A DNA stretch of 64,000 nucleotides from Fibrobacter sp. UWB10 (GTDB taxonomy: Bacteria > Fibrobacterota > Fibrobacteria > Fibrobacterales > Fibrobacteraceae), in contig NZ_FXUE01000007.1 of NCBI RefSeq assembly GCF_900182935.1, positions 1 to 64,000 of the forward strand, written 5' to 3'. Below the pieces are notes generated by a model. That model was not told where the DNA came from. It did not search any database and worked only from the letters and a program-made list of their open reading frames with translations. The stretch's first letter is position 1. Each line of letters opens with the position of its first letter. Positions 35,596 through 44,832 of the stretch are shown piece after piece. A program made the position numbers and the translations under genes.

Positions 35596-35852
35596 TAAAG
35601 CTCCTAAAAGTAAGCAAAACTTGTTGGACGTCCCTAAGAAGCTTTCCAAAAGTATGGACGCTTCCGAACCCACGTGCTTCTCTTACGGAAAGTACCGCAT
35701 TTCCACAGCGTAAAGTCTAGGGAACATAAATATAATAAGTCCGTATTGCAATTCCGGCTTTCAAAAAATGAAATAAGGCGTAATTTAGAGAAAAAAAGGC
35801 AAAAAAGACAAATAATTACATATATTTAAAATCAATAAGAAGAGAGGAATAT

Positions 35853-38309
35853 ATGGGATTTAATTTCCGCGGGCTCGCTTTTAAGCAGTCCATGATGATT
35901 CTTGCAGCCATTACGGTCGTATTCGGTCTGATCTTTGGCATCATGAGCTACAAGACTCAGGACATGCTGAACAAAATGACCACCGAAAACGGCGAAGAAA
36001 TCAGCCGCGCCAACGTCAACTACATCGACAAGCTCTTTAACGCGGGCAAGGTCATTGGCGAAGACCTTTCCAAAAAAGTGAGCGAGCACCCCATGACCAA
36101 GGCGGACATGGATGACTTTTTGATGCAATCGCTCTTTAATGCCCGCAACCTGATTCCCCAAGTGGTTGCCGTGGTGGTCGCCTACGAACCGGGAATGGGC
36201 CCCGAAACCCCGGAAGGCGAATACATGCGACTCGCCCGCTTTGACCACGTTGATACCAAGCTTGTATCTGGCGCGAACTACCAGGACAAGGAATGGTACT
36301 ACAGCGTAAGGGACGGCAAAAAGAGCCGCTGGCAGGAACCCTTCATTGGCGAATTTGTCCCGGAACCGATTGCAGTCTATACAGCGCCTATTTTCAAGAA
36401 AGGCAATAATGGCGAAGACGTGCTGATTGGTGTGCTTGCCGTAGACATGTCAATTGAATTCCTTAAAGACGAAGTCGGGTCTATTCCTGTTTCGAACTCG
36501 GGATACGCCATGATCACCACAACCAAAAACGTGGCTGTCGCCTACCCGAAAAGCATTGCGCAGGGCAAAAGGAACCGCGATATCGTTGTCAGAGAAAAAC
36601 GGGGACAAAAGCAAGTTAATTTTGACCGCAATGGCCGTGATAGCAGCGGACTGTTTATAGGCTCGGTTGCCGGCGGCGAAGAATCAGCTATTTACTACAC
36701 CACGATTCATTCGACCAACTGGACATTCATGGTCGTGTGGCCCATTCAAAAATACTTGGAAGACCAAAGCGCCATGCGCAAGCTGTTCCTGATGATGGCT
36801 CTCGGTGGCTATGTCATTATACTCATCATTCTCTTGCTGATTTCGTTCCGTGTAGCAAAGCCGCTCAAGGACTTGGCCATTGCCGCCCGCAAACTTGGAC
36901 ACGGAAACTTTGATGTTGCAATTCCGCATATTACAGGCCACGACGAGGTGGCTGAATTTGCATGGGCATTCTCGAACATGTTGACCGAACTCAAGGACAA
37001 CATTGAAAAGCAGAAGGACATGAAGCGTATCGAGCGCGAACTGGACCTCGCCCGAAACATTCAACTTTCGATGCTGCCCGGCGAAGAACGCGAAGAAAAT
37101 TCCGACGACGACCGCCACGAGCTCGCTCCGTTCCTGCTCCCTGCCAAGGAAGTGGGCGGCGACTTCTACGACTTCTTTAAAATCGACAACGATCATTTGT
37201 GCGTCGTGATTGCAGACGTGTCTGGCAAGGGCGTGCCCGCAGCACTATTCATGATGGTATCGCGCATTATCTTGCGCACCATGACCAAGAACTTGAAGTC
37301 GATCAACGAAGCGTTCAACAAGACGAACTACGCTCTTGCAAAGCGCAACCGCTTGAACATGTTCGTAACCGTGTGGGCAGGCATTATCGACTTGCGCACG
37401 GGACACATTGACTTTGCATCGGCTGGACACAATCCGCCTGTTGTACGACACAACGACGGCACCGCCGAATTTATTCCGAGCAAGTCGGGCATTGTCATGG
37501 CCGCCATGGATGATACAATCTACAAGCAACAGAGTTACGACCTTAAGCCGGGTGACACCCTGTTCCTTTACACCGACGGCGTCACCGAGGCGACCAACAA
37601 CAACAATGTACTGTTCGGCGACAACAGGCTCCTTGAAATTATAAGAAAGGGTGGCGAACAAAGCCCCGCCGACACCTGTGCGTTGGTCAAGAAAGAAATC
37701 GACAACTTTGTACAAGACGTTCCGCAATTCGACGACATCACCATGCTCGCCGTCAAGTTCAACGGAATTGACGAACCCGTTTGGGAACGCTACGAAAAGA
37801 CTATCGATGTTTCCGACAACGGCAAGAGCCATGCGCTCAAGACGTTTGTCGAAGACATCCTTACACCAATGGATGGAGCAAAGAAAATGCAAATGCAAGA
37901 CGCCTGGGAGCGCTATGAAAAAATTGTGGATGTGATTCCCGAAAACCAAGACATCTTAACGGCATTCGTCGAAGGAATCTTGGCTCCTATGGAAGGATCC
38001 ATGAAATCGCAGATGCAAATTAACATTGCGATTGACGAAATCTATAGTAACATTGTGAAGTTCTCGGGAGCAACCGAAGTGACACTGATTGTGGAAATCC
38101 GCAAGGCAACGCTTTCGGCAAGACTCACCTTTATTGACAACGGTAAACCTTACGACCCGATCAAGCAGGCCGACCCCGATATTACGCTGTCTGCCGAAGA
38201 ACGTGAAGTCGGCGGTCTTGGAATATTCATTGTGAAGAAAACCATGGACAGCGTATGTTACCGCAGAAACGGGGACCACAACGAATTGGCAATCACCAAG
38301 ACCTTGTAA
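35853..38309 (+). CDS. Cache-HAMP-SpoIIE phosphatase fused to anti-sigma-factor kinase domain
   Basis: 818 residues, inner membrane. A TM helix near 11-31 and one near 305-328 flank a Cache-like sensor (YQDKEWYYSVRDGKKS, VLAVDMSIEFL). HAMP follows, then a helix (ERELDLARNIQLSMLP) and a PP2C/SpoIIE domain with EVGGDFYDFF, VVIADVSGKGVPAALFM, SAGHNPP, LYTDGVTEA and FDDITML. The C-terminus is an RsbW-like HATPase with IAIDEIYSNIVKF, FIDNGKPYDP and GGLGIFIVKK. So both a phosphatase and a kinase for the STAS protein encoded 45 bp downstream sit in one chain. Residues 644-684 and 685-725 form a tandem duplication of the start of the kinase domain (WERYEKxxDV repeated). AGAGAGGAAT precedes the ATG. 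Confidence 0.93.
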   Translation: MGFNFRGLAFKQSMMILAAITVVFGLIFGIMSYKTQDMLNKMTTENGEEISRANVNYIDKLFNAGKVIGEDLSKKVSEHPMTKADMDDFLMQSLFNARNLIPQVVAVVVAYEPGMGPETPEGEYMRLARFDHVDTKLVSGANYQDKEWYYSVRDGKKSRWQEPFIGEFVPEPIAVYTAPIFKKGNNGEDVLIGVLAVDMSIEFLKDEVGSIPVSNSGYAMITTTKNVAVAYPKSIAQGKRNRDIVVREKRGQKQVNFDRNGRDSSGLFIGSVAGGEESAIYYTTIHSTNWTFMVVWPIQKYLEDQSAMRKLFLMMALGGYVIILIILLLISFRVAKPLKDLAIAARKLGHGNFDVAIPHITGHDEVAEFAWAFSNMLTELKDNIEKQKDMKRIERELDLARNIQLSMLPGEEREENSDDDRHELAPFLLPAKEVGGDFYDFFKIDNDHLCVVIADVSGKGVPAALFMMVSRIILRTMTKNLKSINEAFNKTNYALAKRNRLNMFVTVWAGIIDLRTGHIDFASAGHNPPVVRHNDGTAEFIPSKSGIVMAAMDDTIYKQQSYDLKPGDTLFLYTDGVTEATNNNNVLFGDNRLLEIIRKGGEQSPADTCALVKKEIDNFVQDVPQFDDITMLAVKFNGIDEPVWERYEKTIDVSDNGKSHALKTFVEDILTPMDGAKKMQMQDAWERYEKIVDVIPENQDILTAFVEGILAPMEGSMKSQMQINIAIDEIYSNIVKFSGATEVTLIVEIRKATLSARLTFIDNGKPYDPIKQADPDITLSAEEREVGGLGIFIVKKTMDSVCYRRNGDHNELAITKTL

Positions 38310-38354
38310 GGTCCTGTAAACTTTTATAAATTTAAGAGAAAGAGGGAAAAAATT

Positions 38355-38651
38355 ATGCAAATCAACAAGACTACCGAAAACGATAAGCTGACCATTGCAC
38401 TCGAAGGTCGCCTGGACACCCTGACCGCCCCGCAGCTCGACGCTGAAATCCAGGGCAAGCTCGACGGCGTGAAGTCGCTGGTGTTCGACTTCAAGAAACT
38501 CGCTTACATTTCTTCTGCAGGCCTGCGCATTCTGCTCATGGCCCAGAAGATTATGAACAAGCAGGGCTCCATGGTCGTAAAGAACGCAAGCTCCGAAATC
38601 AAGGAAATTTTCGAAGTGACCGGTTTCTGCGACATTCTGACCATCGAATAA
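38355..38651 (+). CDS. STAS-domain anti-anti-sigma factor
   Basis: 98 residues, a single STAS domain (RsbV/SpoIIAA type). It has the strand KLTIALEGRLDT, LVFDFKKLAYISSAGLRILL with the phosphorylatable Ser at 53 or 54, and a closing helix EIFEVTGFCDIL. Its phosphorylation state would be set by the SpoIIE/HATPase protein encoded upstream in the same operon, a partner-switching module. The downstream target, perhaps a sigma factor or another regulator, is not in the window. A strong terminator follows. Confidence 0.95.
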   Translation: MQINKTTENDKLTIALEGRLDTLTAPQLDAEIQGKLDGVKSLVFDFKKLAYISSAGLRILLMAQKIMNKQGSMVVKNASSEIKEIFEVTGFCDILTIE

Positions 38652-38676
38652 CCGATTTACACAATTTAAGCTATAT

Positions 38677-38713
38677 TCCCCGACCTTTGGCACATTCAGG
38701 TCGGGGATTTTTT
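38677..38713 (+). terminator. rho-independent terminator after STAS gene
   Basis: TCCCCGACCT (38677-38686), 11-nt loop, AGGTCGGGGA (38698-38707), then TTTTTT. Confidence 0.9.
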
Positions 38714-38745
38714 ATAACCCGAAATAGCCTTATTATATTTAGGGA

Positions 38746-40482
38746 ATGAATTTATCAGCAATCAAAAAATATCCGAGCCAAATTTCGAGTGCGTTCAAGC
38801 GGTTTCCGCTGGCATCGTCATTCACCGTTCTCACGTTCCTTGCGCTCGTTATTGACACCGAATTCGCGAATTTCTTTAGCACCAGTTTTGCTCGACTGTT
38901 CTTGTGGCTGGGCATTTACCCCATTGCTGCTACAATCATTGCCCTCACAACAGCGCTGGTGCAGGAATCTCGAAAAAATACAAGCCAGGCGCCCCAAGCC
39001 ATTGCAAGCGGCTCATGGTTTGCGCTTTCTATCATACTCGTTTTTGCCAACTTAGAAGAAAATACAAATAGTGCTATCACTTTTGTAAGCACCATTTCTC
39101 TTGTCTATATAGTCTCGTCTTTTGGATTTTTGCTTGCCCCCTTCTGGAAACAGAAAAACGAAAACGGATTCTGGGTGTTCCTGCAAAAGAACATCAAAGC
39201 CCTCCTCGCAGCCATTGTCGTATCGGCCATATTGCTTGGCGCCATCGAAGGTCTTGTCTTTGGATTTTCAGAACTGTTCGACGCAGACCCTGACGAAGAC
39301 ATTTACCTTTACATCTTCTATTTCTGTTCAAGCATTGTTGCCCCCATCTTGTTCTTTTCTGGAATTCCTTCTATCGATGAATGCCTTGAAGAACCGCCTG
39401 CTCTGAGCAAGTTTGCATCGAGCACCATCCGATTCCTTTTTATTCCGGTGCTTTCTATTGGAACGCTACTCTTTTACGGCTACATTTTCAAGTTCATTGC
39501 CTTGTGGGACTTGCCGCTCACCACAGCGTCTTACTTTGTCACGGGATTCATGATTTACCTGCTGGTACTTATCACCGTCATGTACCCTGCGCGCCTCGTT
39601 CCAAAGCCGACTATTGAAACTAGGCTCCTGAAAATATTCCCTGCCGCCTGCATTCCTCTTGTTGTCCTGATGTCTATTGACATCTATAACATGATAGAGC
39701 TATTCGGCATTGAAATAGAATACGTTTACGCCATCGCCATTAACATTTTCTTTTACGCCATTATCGCAGTCTTCTTGATTGACAAAATCAAACGCAAGTC
39801 CCGATTCATCGCAATCATTTTCTGCGCGCTGTTCTTTGTTTCAACAAATTCGCCCATCAATGCTTTCAAGATTACCCACCACGTCTGGATGAACAACATC
39901 AAGAAGGAACTTGCCAATCAAGGCTACAACAAGTTCCCGCTAAACGAAGAAGACACTAAGAACTTCATTTATACACTCAAAGGCCGCAAAGACAAAGAAT
40001 CGGAACAAATCTTAGGAGAGCTGTTCTCGATAGAGGAATCAACGACTAAAGAATTGCAAGAGTTCTTTACGACTACCAAAAAATCTCTAAAAGACCTCGA
40101 TCACTCCTACCAATTGGTGTCCGATCCGGAAGATGATGATTCATTCGATCCATTCAGGGCATACATCAACCTGCCCGACAATACGCCGCTCACGGTACCT
40201 ACATGGGCAAAAAAGGCGCTAATTGTAGACCATTTTTATAATCATGATGAATTTGAATTCAGTGAAGACTCGTTATTCTTCCGTTACAAGCCGGAACACG
40301 AGGAAGAAGACGCCGATACCACTGTCTACAGCTTCAAAATCAGCCGAGAAGAACTGAAAAAAGCCGAAAAAACGACCATCGAATCCAACGAAGCGACCTT
40401 GGAGCTACAATATCTGGCTACCGAAGAATGGTCCAAAGACAACCGTTCGCTCCAGATGCGTGGAATTCTGTTCCTAAAATAA
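38746..40482 (+). CDS. DUF4153 multi-pass membrane protein
   Basis: 578 residues. About ten to twelve hydrophobic helices fill residues 20-370, including FLALVIDTEFANFF, PFWKQKNENGFWVFL and FATGF-like segments; the last ~200 residues are hydrophilic and mostly helical, containing NIKKELANQGYNKFPLNEED and YINLPDNTPLTVPTW. The membrane half with YPARLVPKP matches the DUF4153 family, common in Bacteroidota and of unknown function. No clear ribosome site was seen. It is independent of the STAS unit because of the terminator. Confidence 0.75.
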   Translation: MNLSAIKKYPSQISSAFKRFPLASSFTVLTFLALVIDTEFANFFSTSFARLFLWLGIYPIAATIIALTTALVQESRKNTSQAPQAIASGSWFALSIILVFANLEENTNSAITFVSTISLVYIVSSFGFLLAPFWKQKNENGFWVFLQKNIKALLAAIVVSAILLGAIEGLVFGFSELFDADPDEDIYLYIFYFCSSIVAPILFFSGIPSIDECLEEPPALSKFASSTIRFLFIPVLSIGTLLFYGYIFKFIALWDLPLTTASYFVTGFMIYLLVLITVMYPARLVPKPTIETRLLKIFPAACIPLVVLMSIDIYNMIELFGIEIEYVYAIAINIFFYAIIAVFLIDKIKRKSRFIAIIFCALFFVSTNSPINAFKITHHVWMNNIKKELANQGYNKFPLNEEDTKNFIYTLKGRKDKESEQILGELFSIEESTTKELQEFFTTTKKSLKDLDHSYQLVSDPEDDDSFDPFRAYINLPDNTPLTVPTWAKKALIVDHFYNHDEFEFSEDSLFFRYKPEHEEEDADTTVYSFKISREELKKAEKTTIESNEATLELQYLATEEWSKDNRSLQMRGILFLK

Positions 40483-40486
40483 GGCC

Positions 40487-40515
40487 TTGACGCTTTTTAT
40501 GCATATAACTATATT
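40487..40515 (+). promoter_or_regulatory. ahcY promoter with internal direct repeats
   Basis: TTGACG (40487-40492), 17-bp spacer, TATATT (40510-40515). TTTATGCATA occurs at 40496-40505 within the spacer and at 40514-40523 across the -10, 18 bp apart. This could be an operator controlling S-adenosylhomocysteinase. Confidence 0.65.
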
Positions 40516-40553
40516 TATGCATAAATAAGAATTTTTGAAAAGGATATATTAAT

Positions 40554-42014
40554 ATGGAATACAAAATTAAGGACATTAACCTTGCGATTGAAGGCCGCAA
40601 GGAACTCGACCTCGCTGAAACTGAAATGCCGGGCCTGATGGCTCTCCGCAAGGAATATGCAGGCAAGAAGCCGCTCGCTGGTGCCCGTATTATGGGTAGC
40701 CTCCACATGACCGTGCAGACCGCTATCCTCATCGAAACGCTCGTGGACCTCGGTGCCGACGTGCGCTGGGTGAGCTGCAACATCTTCAGTACGCAGGACA
40801 ACGCTGCCGCCGCCGTGGTGGTGGGCAAGAAGGGCACTGTGGAAAATCCGCAGGGCGTGCCTGTGTTCGCCTGGAAGGGTGAATCCTTGGAAGACTACTG
40901 GGAAAACACCGCCCGCGCCCTCGTGTGGCCCGACGGCAAGACCCCGGACCTGATCGTGGACGACGGTGGCGACGCTACCATGCTCGTGACCTGCGGTGCC
41001 GAATTCGAAGACGCCGGCAAGGTGCCTGAATTCAACCCGGCTACCGACAGCGAAGAATGGGGCGTGTTCCTCGCTACTTGCCGTAAGATTTTCGAAAAGG
41101 ATCCGAAGCAGTGGACCCGCGCTCGCGAAGCTTTGAAGGGCGTTTCCGAAGAAACCACTACCGGCGTGCATCGCCTTTACCAGATGGCTCAGGCTGGCCG
41201 TCTGAAGTTCCCGGCAATCAACGTGAACGATTCCGTGACCAAGTCCAAGTTCGACAACCTCTACGGCTGCCGCCACTCCTTGATCGACGGTATCAACCGC
41301 GCCACTGACGTGATGATGGCTGGTAAGATTGCTGTGGTTTGCGGCTACGGCGACGTGGGTAAGGGCTGCGCCCAGTCTCTGCGTGGTCAGGGCGCTCGCG
41401 TGATCATCACCGAAATCGACCCGATTTGCGCTCTGCAGGCTGCCATGGAAGGCTACGAAGTCAAGACCCTCGACGAAGTCGTTAGCTACGCCGACATCTT
41501 CGTGACCACCACCGGTAACACCGGCATCATTAGCGCCGCCCAGATGGAAAAGATGAAGAACCGCGCTATCGTGGGCAACATCGGTCACTTCGACAACGAA
41601 ATTGACATGGCCGGCCTCAAGAAAATTCCGGGCATCAAGCGCAACGAAATCAAGCCGCAGTACGACGAATGGATTTTCGCCGACGGTCACAGCATCCTTA
41701 TCCTCGCTGAAGGCCGCTTGCTGAACCTCGGCTGCGCTACTGGTCACCCGAGCTTCGTGATGAGCGCAAGCTTCACGAACCAGACCATCGCTCAGATTGA
41801 CCTGTGGCTCAACGCTCAGGGCAAGCAGACTGTCGCTGGAATCAAGTACGAAAGCGGTGTCGTGTACACGCTCCCGAAGATTCTCGACGAAAAGGTCGCA
41901 CGTCTGCACCTCGAAAAGCTCGGCGTTCACCTGACGACCCTCACCAAGGCCCAGGCCGACTACATCGGCGTGCCTGTTGAAGGCCCGTACAAAGCTGATC
42001 ACTACCGTTATTAA
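40554..42014 (+). CDS. ahcY: adenosylhomocysteinase
   Basis: 486 residues, cytoplasmic, NAD-dependent. It hydrolyses S-adenosylhomocysteine to adenosine and homocysteine in the methyl cycle. Diagnostic parts: [58 protein letters not shown], the NAD loop [15 protein letters not shown], and the C-terminal YKADHYRY. The length and insert near residues 150-190 match the longer bacterial/eukaryotic type. The ATG has AAAAGGA upstream and the gene has its own promoter and terminator, so it forms a single-gene unit. Confidence 0.97.
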   Translation: MEYKIKDINLAIEGRKELDLAETEMPGLMALRKEYAGKKPLAGARIMGSLHMTVQTAILIETLVDLGADVRWVSCNIFSTQDNAAAAVVVGKKGTVENPQGVPVFAWKGESLEDYWENTARALVWPDGKTPDLIVDDGGDATMLVTCGAEFEDAGKVPEFNPATDSEEWGVFLATCRKIFEKDPKQWTRAREALKGVSEETTTGVHRLYQMAQAGRLKFPAINVNDSVTKSKFDNLYGCRHSLIDGINRATDVMMAGKIAVVCGYGDVGKGCAQSLRGQGARVIITEIDPICALQAAMEGYEVKTLDEVVSYADIFVTTTGNTGIISAAQMEKMKNRAIVGNIGHFDNEIDMAGLKKIPGIKRNEIKPQYDEWIFADGHSILILAEGRLLNLGCATGHPSFVMSASFTNQTIAQIDLWLNAQGKQTVAGIKYESGVVYTLPKILDEKVARLHLEKLGVHLTTLTKAQADYIGVPVEGPYKADHYRY

Positions 42015-42057
42015 TAGGTATCGCGCGCGGCAAGCCGCGAAACCCCGAATATCAAAA

Positions 42058-42087
42058 TCCCCCGGTTCAAAACCGAGGGATTTTTTT
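42058..42087 (+). terminator. terminator after ahcY
   Basis: TCCC-CCGGTT, loop, AACCG-AGGGA with one mismatch, then TTTTTTT, 44 bp past the stop. Confidence 0.85.
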
Positions 42088-42128
42088 CATACACTTTTTA
42101 AAAAGAGGCTCAAGATCAACTCTGGCAT

Positions 42129-43028
42129 TTACTGCGAGACTACAAAGTGATAAACAAGATATCCCAAAGCAAGAAAGAAAAGGATTAAATATTTTGCAGA
42201 ATCCAGGAATGAGTACAATATTCCCATTCCCTTTTTTACTTTTTTCTGATAGTTTAGAAGATATACGCAAATACATACCTCGCCTGCAACCAATGCAAAC
42301 GCAGGCATTACAGAAAATCCCTCACTTGCAAAAATCATAAAAGCAAACAGCAGAGGAAAAAGAGTCGATATTCCCACCACCCCTTCCATAAATGTCGGAA
42401 GAACAGGTTTTACGGACGGTTCAGATTGTTTCTTGCCTCCGAACATTTCATTTGCAATTTCAAATAAAGACGCCAGACCACCTATAACACAAAAAATTCC
42501 TCCCTTATTCCCCGACACAAGCATTGCCACACCACCCATCACGGCTACAATACCGATTACAGCATTCATAGTAATGATAAAGGCATTCCTCTTTTGACTG
42601 TTCGGATAATCCTTTAATTTATCAACCATTTTCGAAAGATCCGCAAACGCTTCATTTGAAAATCTTACTGGTAATAAGCCTGTACTAAAAGAAATTACCC
42701 ACCCACCATCAGTATAAAGTTGAATATTATAAGCACAATTCTCTGTAAGAGAAACAACCTTTTTCCCATAAAAAAGATGGCATATCAAAGAATTTTCATT
42801 TTCCTCAATTTTAAGAGGTTCTGAAAAAAATGGGCTCAGCAAAACCATAAATAAAACAAAGGAACAAAGAAGAAATATGACAACGGACGCATCAAAGGGA
42901 AGGTCTGTCATATAGATCAAAATGAATAGACCTAAAACTAAAAGAATAAAAATCAATGGTGAAAAGAAAAGCAACTTTCTTTTATTCTGATGGATCTTGC
43001 TATTGCCGTTTTCAAATGAATTATTCAT
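42129..43028 (-). CDS. membrane protein of unknown function
   Basis: About 299 residues from ATG 43028; a TTG at 43052 would add eight. Two hydrophobic helices near residues 15-60 (LLFFSPLIFILLVLGLFILI and FLLCSFVLFMVLL) are followed by a soluble beta segment with GGWVISFSTGLLPV, then four more helices in the C-terminal half. No ribosome site is obvious. The sequence is markedly more AT-rich than its neighbours ahcY and the SGNH hydrolase, which may indicate transfer or relaxed selection. No family recognised. Confidence 0.6.
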   Translation of the reverse strand: MNNSFENGNSKIHQNKRKLLFFSPLIFILLVLGLFILIYMTDLPFDASVVIFLLCSFVLFMVLLSPFFSEPLKIEENENSLICHLFYGKKVVSLTENCAYNIQLYTDGGWVISFSTGLLPVRFSNEAFADLSKMVDKLKDYPNSQKRNAFIITMNAVIGIVAVMGGVAMLVSGNKGGIFCVIGGLASLFEIANEMFGGKKQSEPSVKPVLPTFMEGVVGISTLFPLLFAFMIFASEGFSVMPAFALVAGEVCICVYLLNYQKKVKKGMGILYSFLDSAKYLILFFLALGYLVYHFVVSQ

Positions 43029-43109
43029 ATTGGCCAATAATAACTTAATCAAATTTTAAACATTCATCGCCCTCTAGAAAAACAGTACTGAATTAGCTAT
43101 CTTTGGCAT

Positions 43110-44264
43110 ATGCCAGAGAACTATTCGAAATGGGTGGCTTGCTGGGGCAACGCTACCTCTATTACCGACCGCAAAGAAGCCACTTACGCAAAAGACTTAA
43201 CGCTTCGCTACCCGATTCGCGCATGCTTTTCGGGCAACAAGTTGCGGTTTCATTTTTCGAACCTCACCGGCACAGAACCCGTGACCATCAGCGAAGCGTA
43301 TGTCGCACACGCCGCTTCGAATTCGCCGGATTATTCTCCGGTTGCAATCACGTTCTGCGGCAACACTTCTGGCACCATCCCCGCTGGCGAAGAAATCTTG
43401 AGCGACGAAATCGCATTCAATGTATGCGCAGGCGACACGCTCGATGTCAGCCTGTACTTCGCAGGCTTTACGCAGATGAACGCAGGCACGGCAATCACGG
43501 GCCCGCTTTCGGGCGGCAAGTATAGCTACGGCAATTTTGCGAAGTCGGTCGCACTCCCCGATGATTTAACGCGCAATACAAACTGGATTTATTTCCTGAA
43601 CACCATCGACATTTTCACCGAAGAAAAGAATTTTGCTTTGGTGTGTTTTGGCGATTCGATTACGGCGCAAGACTGGCCCGACTACCTGACGCTGCGTTGC
43701 GCACGCGATGGATTCAACAATGTATCCATCATTCGCCGCGCTGTAAGTGGCACCCGCATTTTGCGCGAATACAGTTGCATTACTTACGCCGCTTATGGAC
43801 TCAAGGGCGCTACGCGATTCCCGATTGAAATGAATGTGGCAGGCGCCAAAAGCGTCATTATTCAGCACGGCATTAACGACATCATTCACCCGGTCGGTGT
43901 CGAGGTCAACAAGTTCCGCCCGTGGAGCGACATGCCCACCGCAGACGACTTGATTAACGGTGTGCGTACGCTTTACGTGTCGCATGCACGTAAACTCGGG
44001 CTCAAGATTTACAGCGGAACGCTGCTCCCGATTTTAGGCTGGCGCACTTACAACGAAAACCGCGACATTATTCGCATGGCATTCAATGAATGGCTGCGCA
44101 CCGCCCCGGATTTCGATGGCTGCGTTGATTTTGACAAGGCCGTGCGCGGTTACGACAACCCGAAGGCATTCGCAAACAATTTTGATTCGGGCGACCATTT
44201 GCACCCAAGCGCCAAGGCTTACGAAGCCATGGCGGAATGCGTTCCCGAAGAATTGTTAAAGTAA
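43110..44264 (+). CDS. SGNH/GDSL-family hydrolase
   Basis: 384 residues without a signal peptide. The first 160 residues are a beta-rich region (LRFHFSNLTGTEPVTI, then SLYFAG), as in two-domain SGNH esterases. The catalytic domain has block I CFGDSITAQDWP with the nucleophile Ser, a Gly region AVSGTRILREY, block III HGINDI with Asn, and block V SGDHLHPSAKAYEAMA with Asp and His. The activity is probably acyl or acetyl ester hydrolysis, perhaps on plant polysaccharide or sugar esters. A transcription unit of its own is likely. Confidence 0.88.
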   Translation: MPENYSKWVACWGNATSITDRKEATYAKDLTLRYPIRACFSGNKLRFHFSNLTGTEPVTISEAYVAHAASNSPDYSPVAITFCGNTSGTIPAGEEILSDEIAFNVCAGDTLDVSLYFAGFTQMNAGTAITGPLSGGKYSYGNFAKSVALPDDLTRNTNWIYFLNTIDIFTEEKNFALVCFGDSITAQDWPDYLTLRCARDGFNNVSIIRRAVSGTRILREYSCITYAAYGLKGATRFPIEMNVAGAKSVIIQHGINDIIHPVGVEVNKFRPWSDMPTADDLINGVRTLYVSHARKLGLKIYSGTLLPILGWRTYNENRDIIRMAFNEWLRTAPDFDGCVDFDKAVRGYDNPKAFANNFDSGDHLHPSAKAYEAMAECVPEELLK

Positions 44265-44389
44265 TTTTATCTAATTTGGCGTTTTTCGCCGAAATAAGTT
44301 TTTCGTATGTAAGCGATATCACACCGTTTACAACTGTAACATTATTCGTTCCTTACATTATAGCCTTCAGTATTCGATAATTGTATTTT

Positions 44390-44479
44390 ATGGACATGAA
44401 TTCGAAAGAACTACAAATCGTAAAGCAGATCGTGCTGTTGGTTGCTGTGGCCGTTACACTCGGCTTCATTTACGGCTAA
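44390..44479 (+). CDS. 29-residue single-helix membrane peptide (tentative)
   Basis: ATG at 44390 or 44396 opens an ORF encoding 29 residues: a charged MDMNSKELQIVKQ followed by a hydrophobic IVLLVAVAVTLGFIYG ending at a TAA. This looks like a small membrane protein, but there is no clear ribosome site and no homologue known to me. It lies between the SGNH hydrolase and the DUF3392-like gene. Confidence 0.3.
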   Translation: MDMNSKELQIVKQIVLLVAVAVTLGFIYG

Positions 44480-44506
44480 TCGCAGACGATTTTATATATT
44501 TACGGC

Positions 44507-44830
44507 ATGCAGCCTTATATTCATCAGTTTGCGAATTATCTACGCTTTCACATGGATTCGATTTCTGTGGGGCTTGTCGCCACACTTTTGATTATTTACG
44601 GCGGCTACATCAACAACTACTTCAAAAAAATCACCCGTAGCATTCCCTTTTTGGGGCGCTTTGTCTTATTTGTAATTCTGTGTAGCGCAGGCTATGCATT
44701 CTTGACATCGCAATTGGTGAAACTCTTGAAAATGTTTTTGCGCGGGCAGCCCGACTTGCCGCTTATCGGCATTGTCGCCACCGCATTTCTTATTCTTGCA
44801 TTTTGTGCCCGCAGCGGGAAAGACATCTGA
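44507..44830 (+). CDS. DUF3392-like small membrane protein
   Basis: 107 residues with three predicted helices: SVGLVATLLIIYGGYI, GRFVLFVILCSAGYAFL and LIGIVATAFLILAFC. The pattern with NNYFKKITRSIPFLGR and the spacing of helices resembles DUF3392 (PF11872), described mainly from Gammaproteobacteria; the assignment is by memory and moderate. The stop is 2 nt from the next start, so it is coupled to the HTH/ImmA-like gene. The function is unknown. Confidence 0.6.
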   Translation: MQPYIHQFANYLRFHMDSISVGLVATLLIIYGGYINNYFKKITRSIPFLGRFVLFVILCSAGYAFLTSQLVKLLKMFLRGQPDLPLIGIVATAFLILAFCARSGKDI

Positions 44831-44832
44831 TT

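Noticed and set aside
34048-35598. 516-residue plus-strand ORF antisense to RNase E/G
   Set aside because: Shadow ORF; the minus-strand frame carries the S1 and Zn-link motifs.
40515-42002. 495-residue minus-strand ORF antisense to ahcY
   Set aside because: Shadow of a strongly conserved enzyme gene.
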